This document shows positions 33,754 to 44,236 of a stretch of 64,000 bases of DNA, in pieces (the stretch's first letter is position 1; each line of letters opens with the position of its first letter). Both the position numbers and the translations under genes were made by a program. Under the pieces are notes generated by a model. That model was not told the DNA's origin. It worked only from the letters and a program-made list of their open reading frames with translations, and made no database searches. The stretch spans positions 16,260,704 through 16,324,703 of the forward strand of contig OY829328.1 in assembly GCA_963691655.1 (NCBI GenBank), in the 5' to 3' direction. This stretch comes from Toxonevra muliebris. Taxonomy: Eukaryota; Arthropoda; Insecta; Diptera; Pallopteridae.

Positions 33754-34073
33754 TTATATGATACTTTCACGATTCCGTTCCATTTCTTCGGTCTCAATCT
33801 CTGGATCCAAGCTCGATGTTGACGATACACCACATATTTGCATTTCAATTTCGGCTAAGCGATTTTCCAGATCCCATTGTTGTTGCGATAGTTTTGTATT
33901 GAGCGCTTGATTCTCAGACTCGACTGTATGCAAACGTTCACGCAGGCGTTTGATTTCATCTTCTAAGGCTTCATGTGAACCAAGCAATGGCGTTGTACCA
34001 CCGCCACCGGCGCTTGTTGTCGATAATCCGGGACCATAACATTCGAGATGAATGCTTGAATCACAAATGTGTC
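33754..34073 (-). CDS. Cngl: Cngl-like channel, terminal exon (coiled coil, stop codon)
   Basis: Acceptor TTTTTTCCAG|GA; the exon opens in phase 1 and runs 106 codons to a TAA at 33754. A Gly/Thr-rich linker (PGLSTTSAGGGGTTPLLGS) is followed by a heptad-patterned coiled coil, EALEDEIKRLRERLHTVESE to about RLAEIEMQI. It ends in an acidic tail (DPEIETEEMERN). C-terminal coiled coils after the cyclic-nucleotide-binding domain set subunit stoichiometry in CNG channels, so this may be an assembly domain. Gene identity comes from the upstream exons. Confidence 0.85.
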
Positions 34074-34844
34074 CTGGAAAAAATATTAAGGATTGGCAGT
34101 TTTTATGTTAATTAATTAAGTTGCATTAATTGAGTTTGGAGTTGGACCAGCATGACTCTATTCAGATATATAAAAAAATTCAGACTTGTTTAAGCACAAA
34201 GTATTTTTTTGAGGTCACTATCAATTGACGATGTAGTGGAAACCATTATTAATGCCTGTATCAGGATGTCTCTGCTGAAATCTAGGGATAAAGCTTAATC
34301 ACCCGTGTTAGCCTGCTTAAATCATTAACTTGGGCAAATAATGCAGGCCACTGTTTATTCAGACAAAAAGAACAAATGAATGGCAATTTTATAAAGGAAG
34401 TTTCTGAAATTAAAGAAATGAATGATATTTACAACAATATTGGGAGGGGGCTGCAACAGTCTATAACAACAAAACAATTCATTTTCGGCAGATTAGTCTA
34501 TCTTCATGTCTTCTGGAGAGACTTCTGCGACTGATAAATATATCCATTTGGGAAACTGTAAACTCGAGCAAAGGCAAGTCGGTAGAAACTGTCTGCCATT
34601 CCTCAGTTTACAGAATTGAAAAATCCTTGAACCTGAAAAAATTTACCATAGTTATTTTCCTGGGTATAGCAGGAGTTTTCTTCATAAGACTTTAAACTCT
34701 AAAAGGAAACTAAAATTAATCACTCAAAGTTTACCGAAAAAGGTGAAATATATTGGACTAATCTAGATAGGAAGCTAAAATGGAAAGCTAATGCCACATC
34801 CAGTACATGAAAAATATTTGTTTATATAATAATATATTACGTAC

Positions 34845-35011
34845 CTGTTCGACTAGGTTGCGATTGTGGGCGTGTCGAATGATGTGATGCCGCACGACTG
34901 CGTGGTCGGTCATCTGAACTATGTACACTGGGGCTAATGGAACCGGGCGAGTCAGTTGTGCGTACGATACGATCGGTATATGTATGCGTTGAGCGTGGAC
35001 TAGGAGCACGA
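34845..35011 (-). CDS. Cngl: Cngl-like channel, Ser/Arg/Pro-rich exon
   Basis: A 167-bp exon, acceptor TTTCATTAG|T and donor ACAG|GTACGT. It enters in phase 2 and leaves in phase 1, matching both neighbours. It encodes a low-complexity segment: SRAPSPRSTHTYTDR, then SPGSISPSVHSSDDRPRSR and HHSTRPQSQPSRT. No fold is recognised. Multiple S-P and R-x-x-S motifs would suit phosphorylation of a cytoplasmic tail, but that is inference. The matching phases and strand are the main reasons for the call; a long open frame in another phase over the same exon is a shadow. Confidence 0.8.
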
Positions 35012-35116
35012 CTAATGAAAAAACAACAAATAAAAAAAATAAATAAATAAAATTATATTAGTGAGAAGTGATAAATACTAGAGACGAAAATTGTATGAGA
35101 TTAAATGGAAAATTAC

Positions 35117-35131
35117 CTAAAAGTTATACTT

Positions 35132-35175
<44 letters not shown>

Positions 35176-35366
35176 ATGTTGTTGCAGCAAAAGTTGTTGC
35201 TGCTGCAGCTGTTGCTGCTGAAGATGTTGCTGTTGTTGCTGATGATGCTGCTGACTAAAGGGTAATGTTGAAGGAATTATCCCTCCTGGTAACCACATTT
35301 CCTCCAATGATGTACGTCCACAACTTTCAACTAAACCTGGCGTAGACTGACAACGTCCCATGGCAA
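35117..35366 (-). CDS. Cngl: Cngl-like channel, polyglutamine exon
   Basis: Acceptor TTTAATGTAG|TT and donor TTTTAG|GTAATT; 250 bp, entering in phase 1 and leaving in phase 2. It begins (V)AMGRCQSTPGLVESCG, then TSLEEMWLPGGIIPSTLPF. A Gln/His/Leu tract of about 45 residues encoded mainly by CAG/CAA follows. The tract is the most length-variable part of the protein and likely differs between individuals. An internal ATG sits at the third codon, but the acceptor and phase show the exon continues from the upstream exon. Confidence 0.85.
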
Positions 35367-35610
35367 CTACATTAAAGTATTTTACTATATTTAAAATTAA
35401 AATGAAGCAAGTTCTTTAGAACGAATTTTGGTGTGGAATTGAATTGGCATTATTCGAATTGATAAAAGCATATGGTAATTTGCATATGCAATATAAACTT
35501 AATTTTAATGTATAATGTACGTGTGTATTTCATTTTAATTTTTATTTTTATTTTTAGACTTTTTATTAAGAATTAATACTTTAAATGTGTTTCAACACAT
35601 TCTCAATTAC

Positions 35611-35778
35611 CTTTTTCTAATGGCGCTTTTTTATACTTTTCCAAACGTTTCACTGCTATCGATTCAAGTCGCACACGGGCCGCTGGGTATTCCTTAAGTA
35701 CATCCCACATATCCTTTTTGCTTAATACAAAGAGATCACTGTAACCGACCGAACGTACGGATGCTGTGCGTCGATTAC
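35611..35778 (-). CDS. Cngl: Cngl-like channel, cyclic-nucleotide-binding domain, C-terminal exon
   Basis: A 168-bp exon, acceptor ATATGAAG|GT and donor AAAAG|GTAATT, phase 1 at both ends. It reads (G)[18 protein letters not shown], then [20 protein letters not shown] and [26 protein letters not shown] completes the phosphate-binding cassette; the Arg and Thr are the residues that contact the cyclic phosphate in CNG and related domains. [18 protein letters not shown] is the C-helix, the lid over the ligand. This exon is 16.2 kb from the preceding one, across a transposon-filled intron. Confidence 0.93.
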
Positions 35779-35829
35779 CTTCATATGTGATGACAACACA
35801 CAACAAAAAAAATTAAAATTGAAAAATAA

Positions 35830-38220
35830 TTGGAGAGCATACATTATTTTTGGGGTATCCTTTTTTTTCAAAAAAAATATATATATTAAAAATACTTTGC
35901 ATGCATTTTTATATCTTAATGACTGTCAGTGTATTTTAATGTCTATGTATACATACATATACATACTTGTATAACCTAAACCTTTCTTTACTTATTCAAA
36001 TTTATTCAAGTTTCTGAAAAATTATTATAAAAACTAAACAGTAGTTACTTTTTTTTTCTATGGAGACACATATTTTCATGCAATTTTAATTTATTAAACT
36101 GGGAAAATGTAAATTCTATTTTAAACCAAATAAAGCACATTGAAAATTAAAATAATATTGTACTTTCTTGCTTTTAAAATCATTCAAAATCATTTATAAA
36201 TTCTGGTTTAATCAGAGATTGTCAGGTCCACTAATTTCTGTAGAAACCGAGTGTTTAAGTTTGATCGAAGTCCTTTTCTTCATTTTGAGTTATATTTAGC
36301 AATAATTACTCATTTGACAGTTGGAGAATACTGGAATGTGAAAATTTTTTTTATTTTATGATAAGTAAAGTGAAGATAAATAGTTTAAGCTAAGTGCACT
36401 TGATTTATTTTGAAGATAGAGATTTTTGAAATGAAACTTTTTTAGCGACGGTAAATCGAAAATTTTGCAACGGAAATCGCGTTGCTGTTGCACTCATACG
36501 AAACTAATTCAGCAGCGAGTCGACTTCTCGCAGTTTTATCTCATGTGCTTTAGTGAGAGAGCTGATGCTAGATGACTCTGCTTGATTCCATATAACTGAA
36601 CTTTTCTCACATGTGTTATATACGTGTACTACGTCATTTCGTGCGCGACAAAAAGTATTGAAAAAGTTAAATGGGAAATAATTCGTTAAATATGTAAGAT
36701 AATGCTTCAACTGGAGTAAATTAGCCACTCGTGTCCTTTATAGAAACTGGAAACACAAAATAGCAGATTACTTTCAATAAATGTTTTCTAATAATTTTCA
36801 AATAAACAACAAAGTTTCACTTCTACCGTGAGTGCTTGCACACACACAGTTTTTAATATGTTTTTGATTGTTACATAAGAATGAAAGGTACGTTTTTCTT
36901 TTATGGCAACCAATGGAAGGCCTAGATCGAACTTTTCTCATCGAATTTGCACGAATGAAAGGGTGAAGTGTGAAGCTTTTATTAAACAATTTTTACTCTT
37001 GGAGGTTTGCCTTTGCCAAATTTTTTTTTTTTCAATTTTTGATCGTGCCGACCATCGAGTTAGTAGGTTGCCAAATATTTCCAAACTCAATATTTAAAAA
37101 AAATGTCAGATGTATAGTTTATGCTAAGAACGGCAGTCGGGGCTCAATCAATAGTTCTAGGCATCAACGATTTGACTTATCTGGTGTTAGTGATTTGCCT
37201 GACTGAAGTTAGAGTTACAAGTTAAAATATTTAACTGGCATTATTAGTAATTCTAATCTAGTGTTAATCAATTAAGAATTTTAAATTCGCTTTAATCTTC
37301 CTTTTCTTACACATAGACTTAATTTCAAAATTTTTTTAATTGAAACACACGTGCTATAGTTAGGTATACGTATTTTTAAAAATATGTTTTATATTCATTG
37401 ACATTTAACATAATAATAAATAAATAAGTTAGATATTAAAACATAGAAATATTTAGATAGATATATAGATTTATATGTAGGAAAAAATATAGGAAATGCA
37501 ACAGTTTAGTTACTGCCAGGCAAAGCAATACAACGGAGTAGGTTTACTAGAAAACAAATTTTGTAGGGTTGCATTCGGAAAACTTCTTTTTGTTTCGTAC
37601 TGCAATCAATAAAGAAAATAAATGTATATAAATTAAATTTGAATTTTTATTAATTGCAATTTTTTATTTTTTTGTTTGTATGTTTTTAAATTAATTTAAT
37701 AATGAAGGATATGAAAACGTTGTTAGGTGAACACATACATTCCATTAATTAAAGCAAAACTATAAAATATGTACATATATACAAAAATAAACATATCTAC
37801 ATAAAAAATACAAATACAAAGTAAAACTTTAGATAAAATACAAAATTGAAATGAGATGATAACATATATTGATTTGTTTAAATTCAGTAAGTGATTTCTG
37901 ATTCAAAAGTACTGCAATATAAATTATTTCAATCCGACATCTGCCATTTTTAGCATTCTTCATGAAGTGAAAATACTATGCATATATAATAAATGCTCAA
38001 AGGAAATAATTTGCATTGAAATATTAATTACTACCAAATGAAAAAATTTGTATTCTCAAATGCAATTAAGAAATGAATGCAATGTTTTTCCTTACAGTGT
38101 GTGTGTAAAAGATTTTACTGAATTCTGTAATTACTTTTAAATTATTCACGCACAGAAAATATAATAAAAAAAAAACGAAATCGAATAAAAATATATAAAA
38201 TAGTCTTTATCTTCGTTTTT
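35830..38220. other. intron of the Cngl-like gene, left part
   Basis: AT-rich with no exon-like frame. A slightly less AT-rich patch at 36430-36740 includes TACGTCATTTC and ACACGTATATA motifs but no supported gene. A SINE C remnant is at 36910-37070. Confidence 0.5.
36910..37070 (-). mobile_element. SINE C remnant
   Basis: Shares CAATGGAAGGCCTAGATCGA and TTTTACTCTTGxAGGTTxGC with the better copy at 50861-51085. The tRNA-like head is damaged: GTTAGTAGGTTGCC remains of the A-box side and the B-box is lost. It lies in the intron. Confidence 0.6.
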
Positions 38221-38298
38221 ATTAGTGTCCGACCAAATATTCGGTTTCGGTTGAGGATTCGGCCATAATATTGAATTCCGCCAAATATCGGTTACGCC

Positions 38299-39359
38299 CA
38301 GGGCCGTAGCCAGAAATTTTTTTCGGGGGGGGGGGGGGGGGGGGGTTTCATTCGAAGAAAATATTCATAAATAATTTTTATCAAACTGATTTTTAAATAC
38401 AATAAATTAAATCAATGATCAATGATACATTTGATGGACCCTATAAAATTAAAATTTTAGGAAAAATTTTCCGATTTTTTTAATCTTAACCTCAAAAAAA
38501 TGGCCAAAAGTGACAAAAAATTCACAAAATAATCAAATTAAATTTTTTCAAATAAATATTATTCAATGTGCATTCTAGTGCATTTTTTTTATCGTGAGGG
38601 ACATAATTTCATTAACTCATTGACTTCCCACTTCTGATGATGTACCCAACCTCAAAAAAATTACCAAAAATAGTAGAGGCTCATTTTTTTCAAATCATCA
38701 TCATTGGGAATTTGAGCCATTATCAATGATAAGGAACCCGGATGAGGTAGGCTTATATTCCCTAAATTCGTGAAGTCACAGCATTGAAAGAGATCTTTCT
38801 AGTCGTTGTGCTCTGAGCAATAATGCGTTATAAAATTAATTATACTTTAAAATTGCCTCCTAAAACTGCATGGGTTTTGCTAATAAGATAGAGTTTTTGC
38901 GAAAGAATTTTTCACGTTGAACACGAATCTGAGGTCAAAAATTTCCCATCACATAACGTTTTAGGAAAAAAATGGGGTTCAAGCAAGTCTTATTTTAGAA
39001 GGATCCGATAATTTTTTCTATTTTAATTAATTTTTAAACTTTTCAAACTGATTCAGGACGAAACCTTAAATCAAAAACAGTTACTGACCCAGAAAAACTA
39101 TGAATGCAGGAGTGCTCAGTATCACCTTCTCTTTTTGAATCCGTAGTCAAGCCTCATGTCGAAGAAAACAAATCGGATTTGATCGCATAGTGTAACTAAG
39201 ATTTCAAATTTATTTTTTTATTTGACTTTTTAGAAAAAAAACCGATGGAAGTAAAAACTATAGATAAATAGATTTTATTTTGACTTTTTTTCCATCCATT
39301 GGCAATTAATCTGAAAAATTAGAATAAAGTTTCCACATTTCGGGGGGAATACGGCCTTG
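38299..39359. mobile_element. hAT-type element (1,061 bp)
   Basis: The ends are CAGGGCCGTA and the complement of CAAGGCCGTA. They are flanked by a perfect 8-bp duplication GTTACGCC (38291-38298 and 39360-39367). Next to the left end is a run of about 20 G (38326-38345), and the right end has a matching CGGGGGG. No transposase frame. It sits inside another repeat whose outer parts are TAGTGTCCGACCAAATATTC (about 38224) and GGAATATTTGGACTA (about 39381-39395). Confidence 0.8.
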
Positions 39360-39399
39360 GTTACGCCTAAAAAATACGAAGGAATATTTGGACTAAAAG

Positions 39400-40670
39400 G
39401 AAACTTGTTTATACAATGGTAAATTCTCCAAAAATATTCGTTTCGAAAATCTAAACAAACTGTAAGTTTTATAATCCATTATAAAACTATAATCCAATAT
39501 AAAACTGGTATAGGTTTTTAGATATGTAGGGAATTCTCTAAATATAAACAAAGCTTAATTTTTGTAGGAGCAACACAAACATTTTTTCGTGGGAAGTCTT
39601 AATGTACATACATGTGCACTATGTATATAGTATTGATTGATGAAATCACGAATACTGCATATGTACATATACACATACATACATATATATATTTCAATTT
39701 ATTTGTTCATATCATTCGGTGTGCACCCCAACCCCATTATTACAATCAACGCCATTAATGAGCATGTCATTTATATCAATTGCTCATTGACAGCAAATTA
39801 TAATTACGCATTCTTGTTTTTTTTTTTTATTGTATATCAAAGTATTTTTAATGTTGCAATTATTGTCACATGTCACAATTATATGGAAGTGAGAAATTAA
39901 AATTGCGAAAAACTTGTGGTGGTCGATTTATGGGGTACTATAATTCGAAAACAGTGACGGCCAAGCATGAATTTTACTACAAAAAAAAACAAAACTGTTC
40001 AATTATTGCTATCTCGTTTCATCGCGCATACTTTATTGCAAAAGCAGAAAGCTTTTCGTACCATTAATACATTTTGTCTATGGAGTAAAATGGCCAACAC
40101 TGAAAACTCACTTTCAGCGATTTCTCTTTTAGGGACTACGAGCACTGATTTAAAAAAAAAGGTTCCGATTGGGAAAGACCAACTTAACAAAAGGAAAACC
40201 TGCAGAAAGCACATCATTTTACTAATCCTGATTAACATTTTTCGTCAAAAAAGCTTGTTCTTTCAAATATATTTTATCCAAAAATTATTGGAAATACTAG
40301 CGATTACGATTGAGGTACTAGTAATGTTAATATAGAGAAAAATTCGCTCCAAGAAACTAAATTTTATAAGATATGAAACTTTACTGAACTCTGATTGATA
40401 TTTACAAAATCAGTGTATGAATTTCTAACAAATAAAATGTCGAATCAATTTTATATAGGGTATTGTTTTCAATAGCCGATCTTTCTTTTATTATTATGAA
40501 AATATTTATTAAATTTCATTTAATCAATTAGAACTTTAATTGTAAGGTAATAATGATTTGCATAAATACACATCATACAAACAAGCATACATAAGCAAGT
40601 GTGATAATACTTGCACCTACATATCAATATAACAGGCTCAGGGTGGAAGGTTGGAGTTATTTGTGACATG
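39400..40670. other. intron sequence without recognised exon
   Basis: AT-rich, with ATAC/ACATAC microsatellite-like tracts at 39660-39690. No family match on either strand. Confidence 0.45.
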
Positions 40671-40682
40671 TATACGACATGT

Positions 40683-41066
40683 AAAGTTCCCGGAATAACC
40701 ACCGTGTGGCGCTCCCATCATTTCGATTAGAGTTCTGTTTTTTTTTTAAGTTAAGATAAGTTGGTACATCTGTTGTTGATATTCCCTCTAAATCTTAACG
40801 TCATAGCTTGACATTTGCAAAAGTTACGTAGCCAAGAGTACATATATCTCTGTGTGTGTTGGCGATTTTTTACAATTTTATTAAGTTGTATTGTATTAAA
40901 TTTTGAGTAAAAAACGGATTTAATGGTGCGCGAATGTTGGAAATGTTGGAAAAGTGTCTCTAAAGAAAACGGTCGTTTACCAGTGGCACGACCGACGAAA
41001 ACGTTGATAAAGTAAAATAAATTTTGGTCAATAACCGCAAATTAACCATCAGAAAGTATTATTTGT

Positions 41067-41068
<2 letters not shown>
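40683..41068 (+). pseudogene. mariner copy 2, left half
   Basis: Begins near the terminal-repeat motif AAAGTTCCCGGAAT (40683-40696), the complement of which ends copies 1 and 2 on the right. At 40914-40960 the plus strand reads GFNGARMLEMLEK in the DNA-binding domain. After a gap, 41030-41055 reads VNNRKLTIRK, matching the VxxNRKLTIREIAED stretch that opens copy 1 at base 1. The reading then joins GTATTATTTG, which in copy 1 lies about 380 bp further on (378-395), so this mariner had an internal deletion. It was then split by the R1-clade element. Confidence 0.8.
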
Positions 41069-41105
<37 letters not shown>

Positions 41106-41281
41106 TTTAACGAGGAGTAAAAGCATTAAAAGCCAAAAGTCAGTGCGGGACTTTCACCCGCCAAACATCTCCTCTCGTCCGACGGAAAGCTCCTCCCGGA
41201 ACCACCGTTAGGTATTTCGTCGGGAGGCCGTCTGAGCATTTCTGCTCAATCGTCAGTAATTATTTTGGTCGGTCAAGTTTG

Positions 41282-44236
41282 TTACCGTCCACGCTGCATA
41301 TATCTGTTACGCTCAATTAATCGAAGCGTTTTCATCACTTTGGCTGCTGCTGCTTGAACAGATTGCCACTTCTGAGGTGTATCGCACATATGGGGCACCA
41401 TGTTCGTTGTTGTTGGGGCTTCGCCGAATGCTTCAGTGATTTCAGCTCTCTCCTTAGTGAAGCGGGGACAGTGTAAAATGACATGTCGAGCGTCTTCAAT
41501 TTCGTAGGGGCAGTTAGGGCAAAACGGATCGTCCTCGTGTTTAAAGCGATGGAGATATTGCTTAAAACATCCATGCCCACTCAGTAGCTGCGTCAGATAG
41601 AAGTCGACTTCTCCATGCTTGCGGTCTACCCATCTATCGAGAAAAGGAATCAAGGAAAACGTCCATCTCCCCTTCTCAGATCTTTCCCACTTTTGCTGCC
41701 ATTCATGCATACTGCGTCTTCTCTCATCTATTTTCGATGCTCCTGGACCCATTGTGTACATGCGCTGGAGTTCGCGCGCCAATAAATCTATTGGTAGCAT
41801 ACCCGCAATAACCAATATCGCGTCATCAGACACTGTACGAAAGCCGCTGGCCACTCGAAGTGCACTCAGACGATATGTCGCCCGGATGCCCGACATGTAT
41901 GTGGCCTTATACGTTGCGTCAACCCAAATCGGAGCAGCGTAGAGAACGATGGAAGCTGTCACTGCTGCCAGCAACTTCCGTTTACTTGCGCGTGGTCCAC
42001 CTATATTCGCCATAATACGTGATAGGGCTCCATTTACTTTTGCAGCTTTATCATTCACAGCAGTCAGATGATCCTTAAAGGACATTCGAGTGTCGATACG
42101 TACTCCAAGGTATCTGATATGCGGCTGGGAGATAATTTCATGGTCACCAACTTTGAACGTGAAGACCTCACGCACTTTTCGAGTGCTCAAAAGGACAGCT
42201 TCTGTTTTTTCGGCTGCTAGCTGCATATCTGCGCTGTTCAGCCACCTCATGACCTCAGATGTTGCTTCATTACATAGCTCCTGGATTTTGTCGGTTGTTT
42301 TTGCGACTACTACCAGTGCAATGTCGTCCGCATAGCCCACCAGCTTGGTGCCTGCAGGAAGGCTAACCCTCAGTACTCCGTCATACATTGAATTCCATAA
42401 TGTAGGTCCTAGCACCGAACCCTGTGGAACGCCTCGAGATACACTGTACTGCCTCACACCGTCATCTGTGTCGTACAGCAGCACTCTGTGTTTAAAGTAA
42501 TTTGCAACGATTTTCACTAAGTATGTAGGTGTATGCATATTTGTGAGTGCATCTATAATCCTCGGCCAGCTTGCTGTGTTGAAGGCGTTCTTGACGTCAA
42601 GGGTTACTACCGCGCAGTACTTCTTGTCGCCCCACCTCCATCTTATTCCACTTGTTGCATCGCGCGCTATATCCATAACCGTTTTCACAGCGTCGACAGT
42701 CGATTTTCCTCGCCGGAACCCGAATTGCGCAACAGATAGGCCCTCATTACTTTCAAGAGTTTCTTGTAAACGGTTGACGATTATCCGCTCAAGCATCTTT
42801 CCCAGGGAATCGAGCATGCATAGTGGTCGGTACGCAGAAGGATGGTCTGGTTGCTTGCCTGGTTTGAGTAACAGGACAAGCCTTTGACGTTTCCATACTG
42901 CAGGAAATGCGCCCTTTTTGAGGCACGTTGTAAATAGTTTTGCGAAAGTTATTGGTTCCGCTCGGATTGCTGCTTTAAGAGCAATATTGGGTATACCATC
43001 TAACCCTGGTGTTTTGTTGTCTCCCATTTTTTTCAGTGTTTGATGAACTTCTTCTATGGTTACGGCTGGTACTTTGCCTATTTCCGTGGGCTGGTAATCT
43101 GGACTCTCTCCAGATGGTGGGAACAGTGTGGTAATCACATTTCCCAGGAGTACCGGATCTGATGGTTGTACTGGTCTGGGACCCCTAACCCTGCTCATGA
43201 CAACCTTGTATGCTTTGCCCCATGGATCGATGTCGGCATTTTCCCGCAGGTTTTTGAAGCAATCATCCTTACTTGCTCGGATCACATTTTTTAGCCGACT
43301 ACGGGCCATCTTATACTCAGTGTGCAGCTCATCCAAGATTGGGCGGTTTCGCGCACGTTGCATTCTCCTGCGCGCTCGATTGCAGCACCTCCTGCACTCG
43401 GCGATTTCTTCATTCCACCAATATACTGACTTTCTATTTGGCCTTTGAGTTCTTCTGGGCATAGCAGCATCGCATGCCTTACGAAGACGCCTAGTAATTT
43501 CTTCTGCCGTAATAGAGGTTTCGTTTTCAGTCATGTCGCCCTCCCCCCACACTTGCAGAAAAATGTCTTCATCAAAAAGTCGATGCTTCCAACCCCTTGT
43601 CTGTGCCATGGTTATAGGATGCCGCTTTGCTGTTTTAAGTTCAATGACGATGGCTCGGTGATCACTGTGCGTATAGAAGTTGGCAACACTCCAATTGATG
43701 TGATGCGCGATAGTGCTGTGTGCGAATGTCAGGTCTATGGCGGACCGCCTATCGCCAGCCTCGAATGTGTGCTGCCCGTCGTTTAGGAGTACAACGTCCA
43801 GTGTAGCCATACACTCCATGAGAACTCTACCCCTAGGGTTTGTGTTTCTGCTGCCCCATGCTGTTGACCAGGCATTAAAATCACCGGATATGATTGTTGG
43901 GTATCTCATTCTAGCCTCAGAGACCATTTCCATGACCATTTGCTCGAATTGGCCCAACTCCCAACTTGGAGGAGCGTAGCAGGAGAAAAAATACACACCT
44001 TCCACCTTAACCCATGTAAAGCCCGTATGTGCAATTACTGCACTACTCTGGTATGCTTTGCCAGTTGTGGTCCATATTGCAGTTTTGCTGGATGCGTCCG
44101 TTTTCCAATCACAGCTACTACTATTATGATGTTGTTCGCATATAAGAGCAAGATCAAAGTGTTGCTCGATAATCGTTTGCTGCAAGAGATCTTGTGCTGC
44201 GATACAGTGGTTTAGATTAAGCTGAACGACTTTCAT
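41282..44236 (-). CDS. R1-clade ORF2: endonuclease and reverse transcriptase
   Basis: 984 residues. An apurinic-type endonuclease occupies residues 1-210: MKVVQLNLNHCIAAQDLLQQ, the catalytic GDFNAWSTAWGS, and SDHRAIVIEL near residue 192. The reverse transcriptase spans about 390-700 with DNKTPGLDGIPN, SAYRPLCMLDSLGKMLERII, QFGFRRGKSTVDA, VTLDVKNAFNTASW, RGVPQGSVLGPTLWN and the catalytic GYADDIALV near residue 635. A Cys-His tail (CPNCPYEIEDARHVILHC) is near 905. The N-terminal NLNHCxAAQDLLQQ form is typical of the R1 clade (R1, TRAS, SART, Waldo). Its start overlaps the ORF1 stop as ATGA, which suggests translation by termination-reinitiation, as described for SART1. Confidence 0.95.
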   Translation of the reverse strand: MKVVQLNLNHCIAAQDLLQQTIIEQHFDLALICEQHHNSSSCDWKTDASSKTAIWTTTGKAYQSSAVIAHTGFTWVKVEGVYFFSCYAPPSWELGQFEQMVMEMVSEARMRYPTIISGDFNAWSTAWGSRNTNPRGRVLMECMATLDVVLLNDGQHTFEAGDRRSAIDLTFAHSTIAHHINWSVANFYTHSDHRAIVIELKTAKRHPITMAQTRGWKHRLFDEDIFLQVWGEGDMTENETSITAEEITRRLRKACDAAMPRRTQRPNRKSVYWWNEEIAECRRCCNRARRRMQRARNRPILDELHTEYKMARSRLKNVIRASKDDCFKNLRENADIDPWGKAYKVVMSRVRGPRPVQPSDPVLLGNVITTLFPPSGESPDYQPTEIGKVPAVTIEEVHQTLKKMGDNKTPGLDGIPNIALKAAIRAEPITFAKLFTTCLKKGAFPAVWKRQRLVLLLKPGKQPDHPSAYRPLCMLDSLGKMLERIIVNRLQETLESNEGLSVAQFGFRRGKSTVDAVKTVMDIARDATSGIRWRWGDKKYCAVVTLDVKNAFNTASWPRIIDALTNMHTPTYLVKIVANYFKHRVLLYDTDDGVRQYSVSRGVPQGSVLGPTLWNSMYDGVLRVSLPAGTKLVGYADDIALVVVAKTTDKIQELCNEATSEVMRWLNSADMQLAAEKTEAVLLSTRKVREVFTFKVGDHEIISQPHIRYLGVRIDTRMSFKDHLTAVNDKAAKVNGALSRIMANIGGPRASKRKLLAAVTASIVLYAAPIWVDATYKATYMSGIRATYRLSALRVASGFRTVSDDAILVIAGMLPIDLLARELQRMYTMGPGASKIDERRRSMHEWQQKWERSEKGRWTFSLIPFLDRWVDRKHGEVDFYLTQLLSGHGCFKQYLHRFKHEDDPFCPNCPYEIEDARHVILHCPRFTKERAEITEAFGEAPTTTNMVPHMCDTPQKWQSVQAAAAKVMKTLRLIERNRYMQRGR

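Noticed and set aside
34788..35009. Open frame MLLVHAQRIHIPIVSYAQ on the minus strand
   Set aside because: Wrong phase for the exon at 34845-35011; the phase that joins both neighbouring exons gives the Ser/Arg/Pro-rich sequence.
35068..35265. Plus-strand poly-Leu open frame
   Set aside because: Antisense of the CAG/CAA tract in the channel exon.
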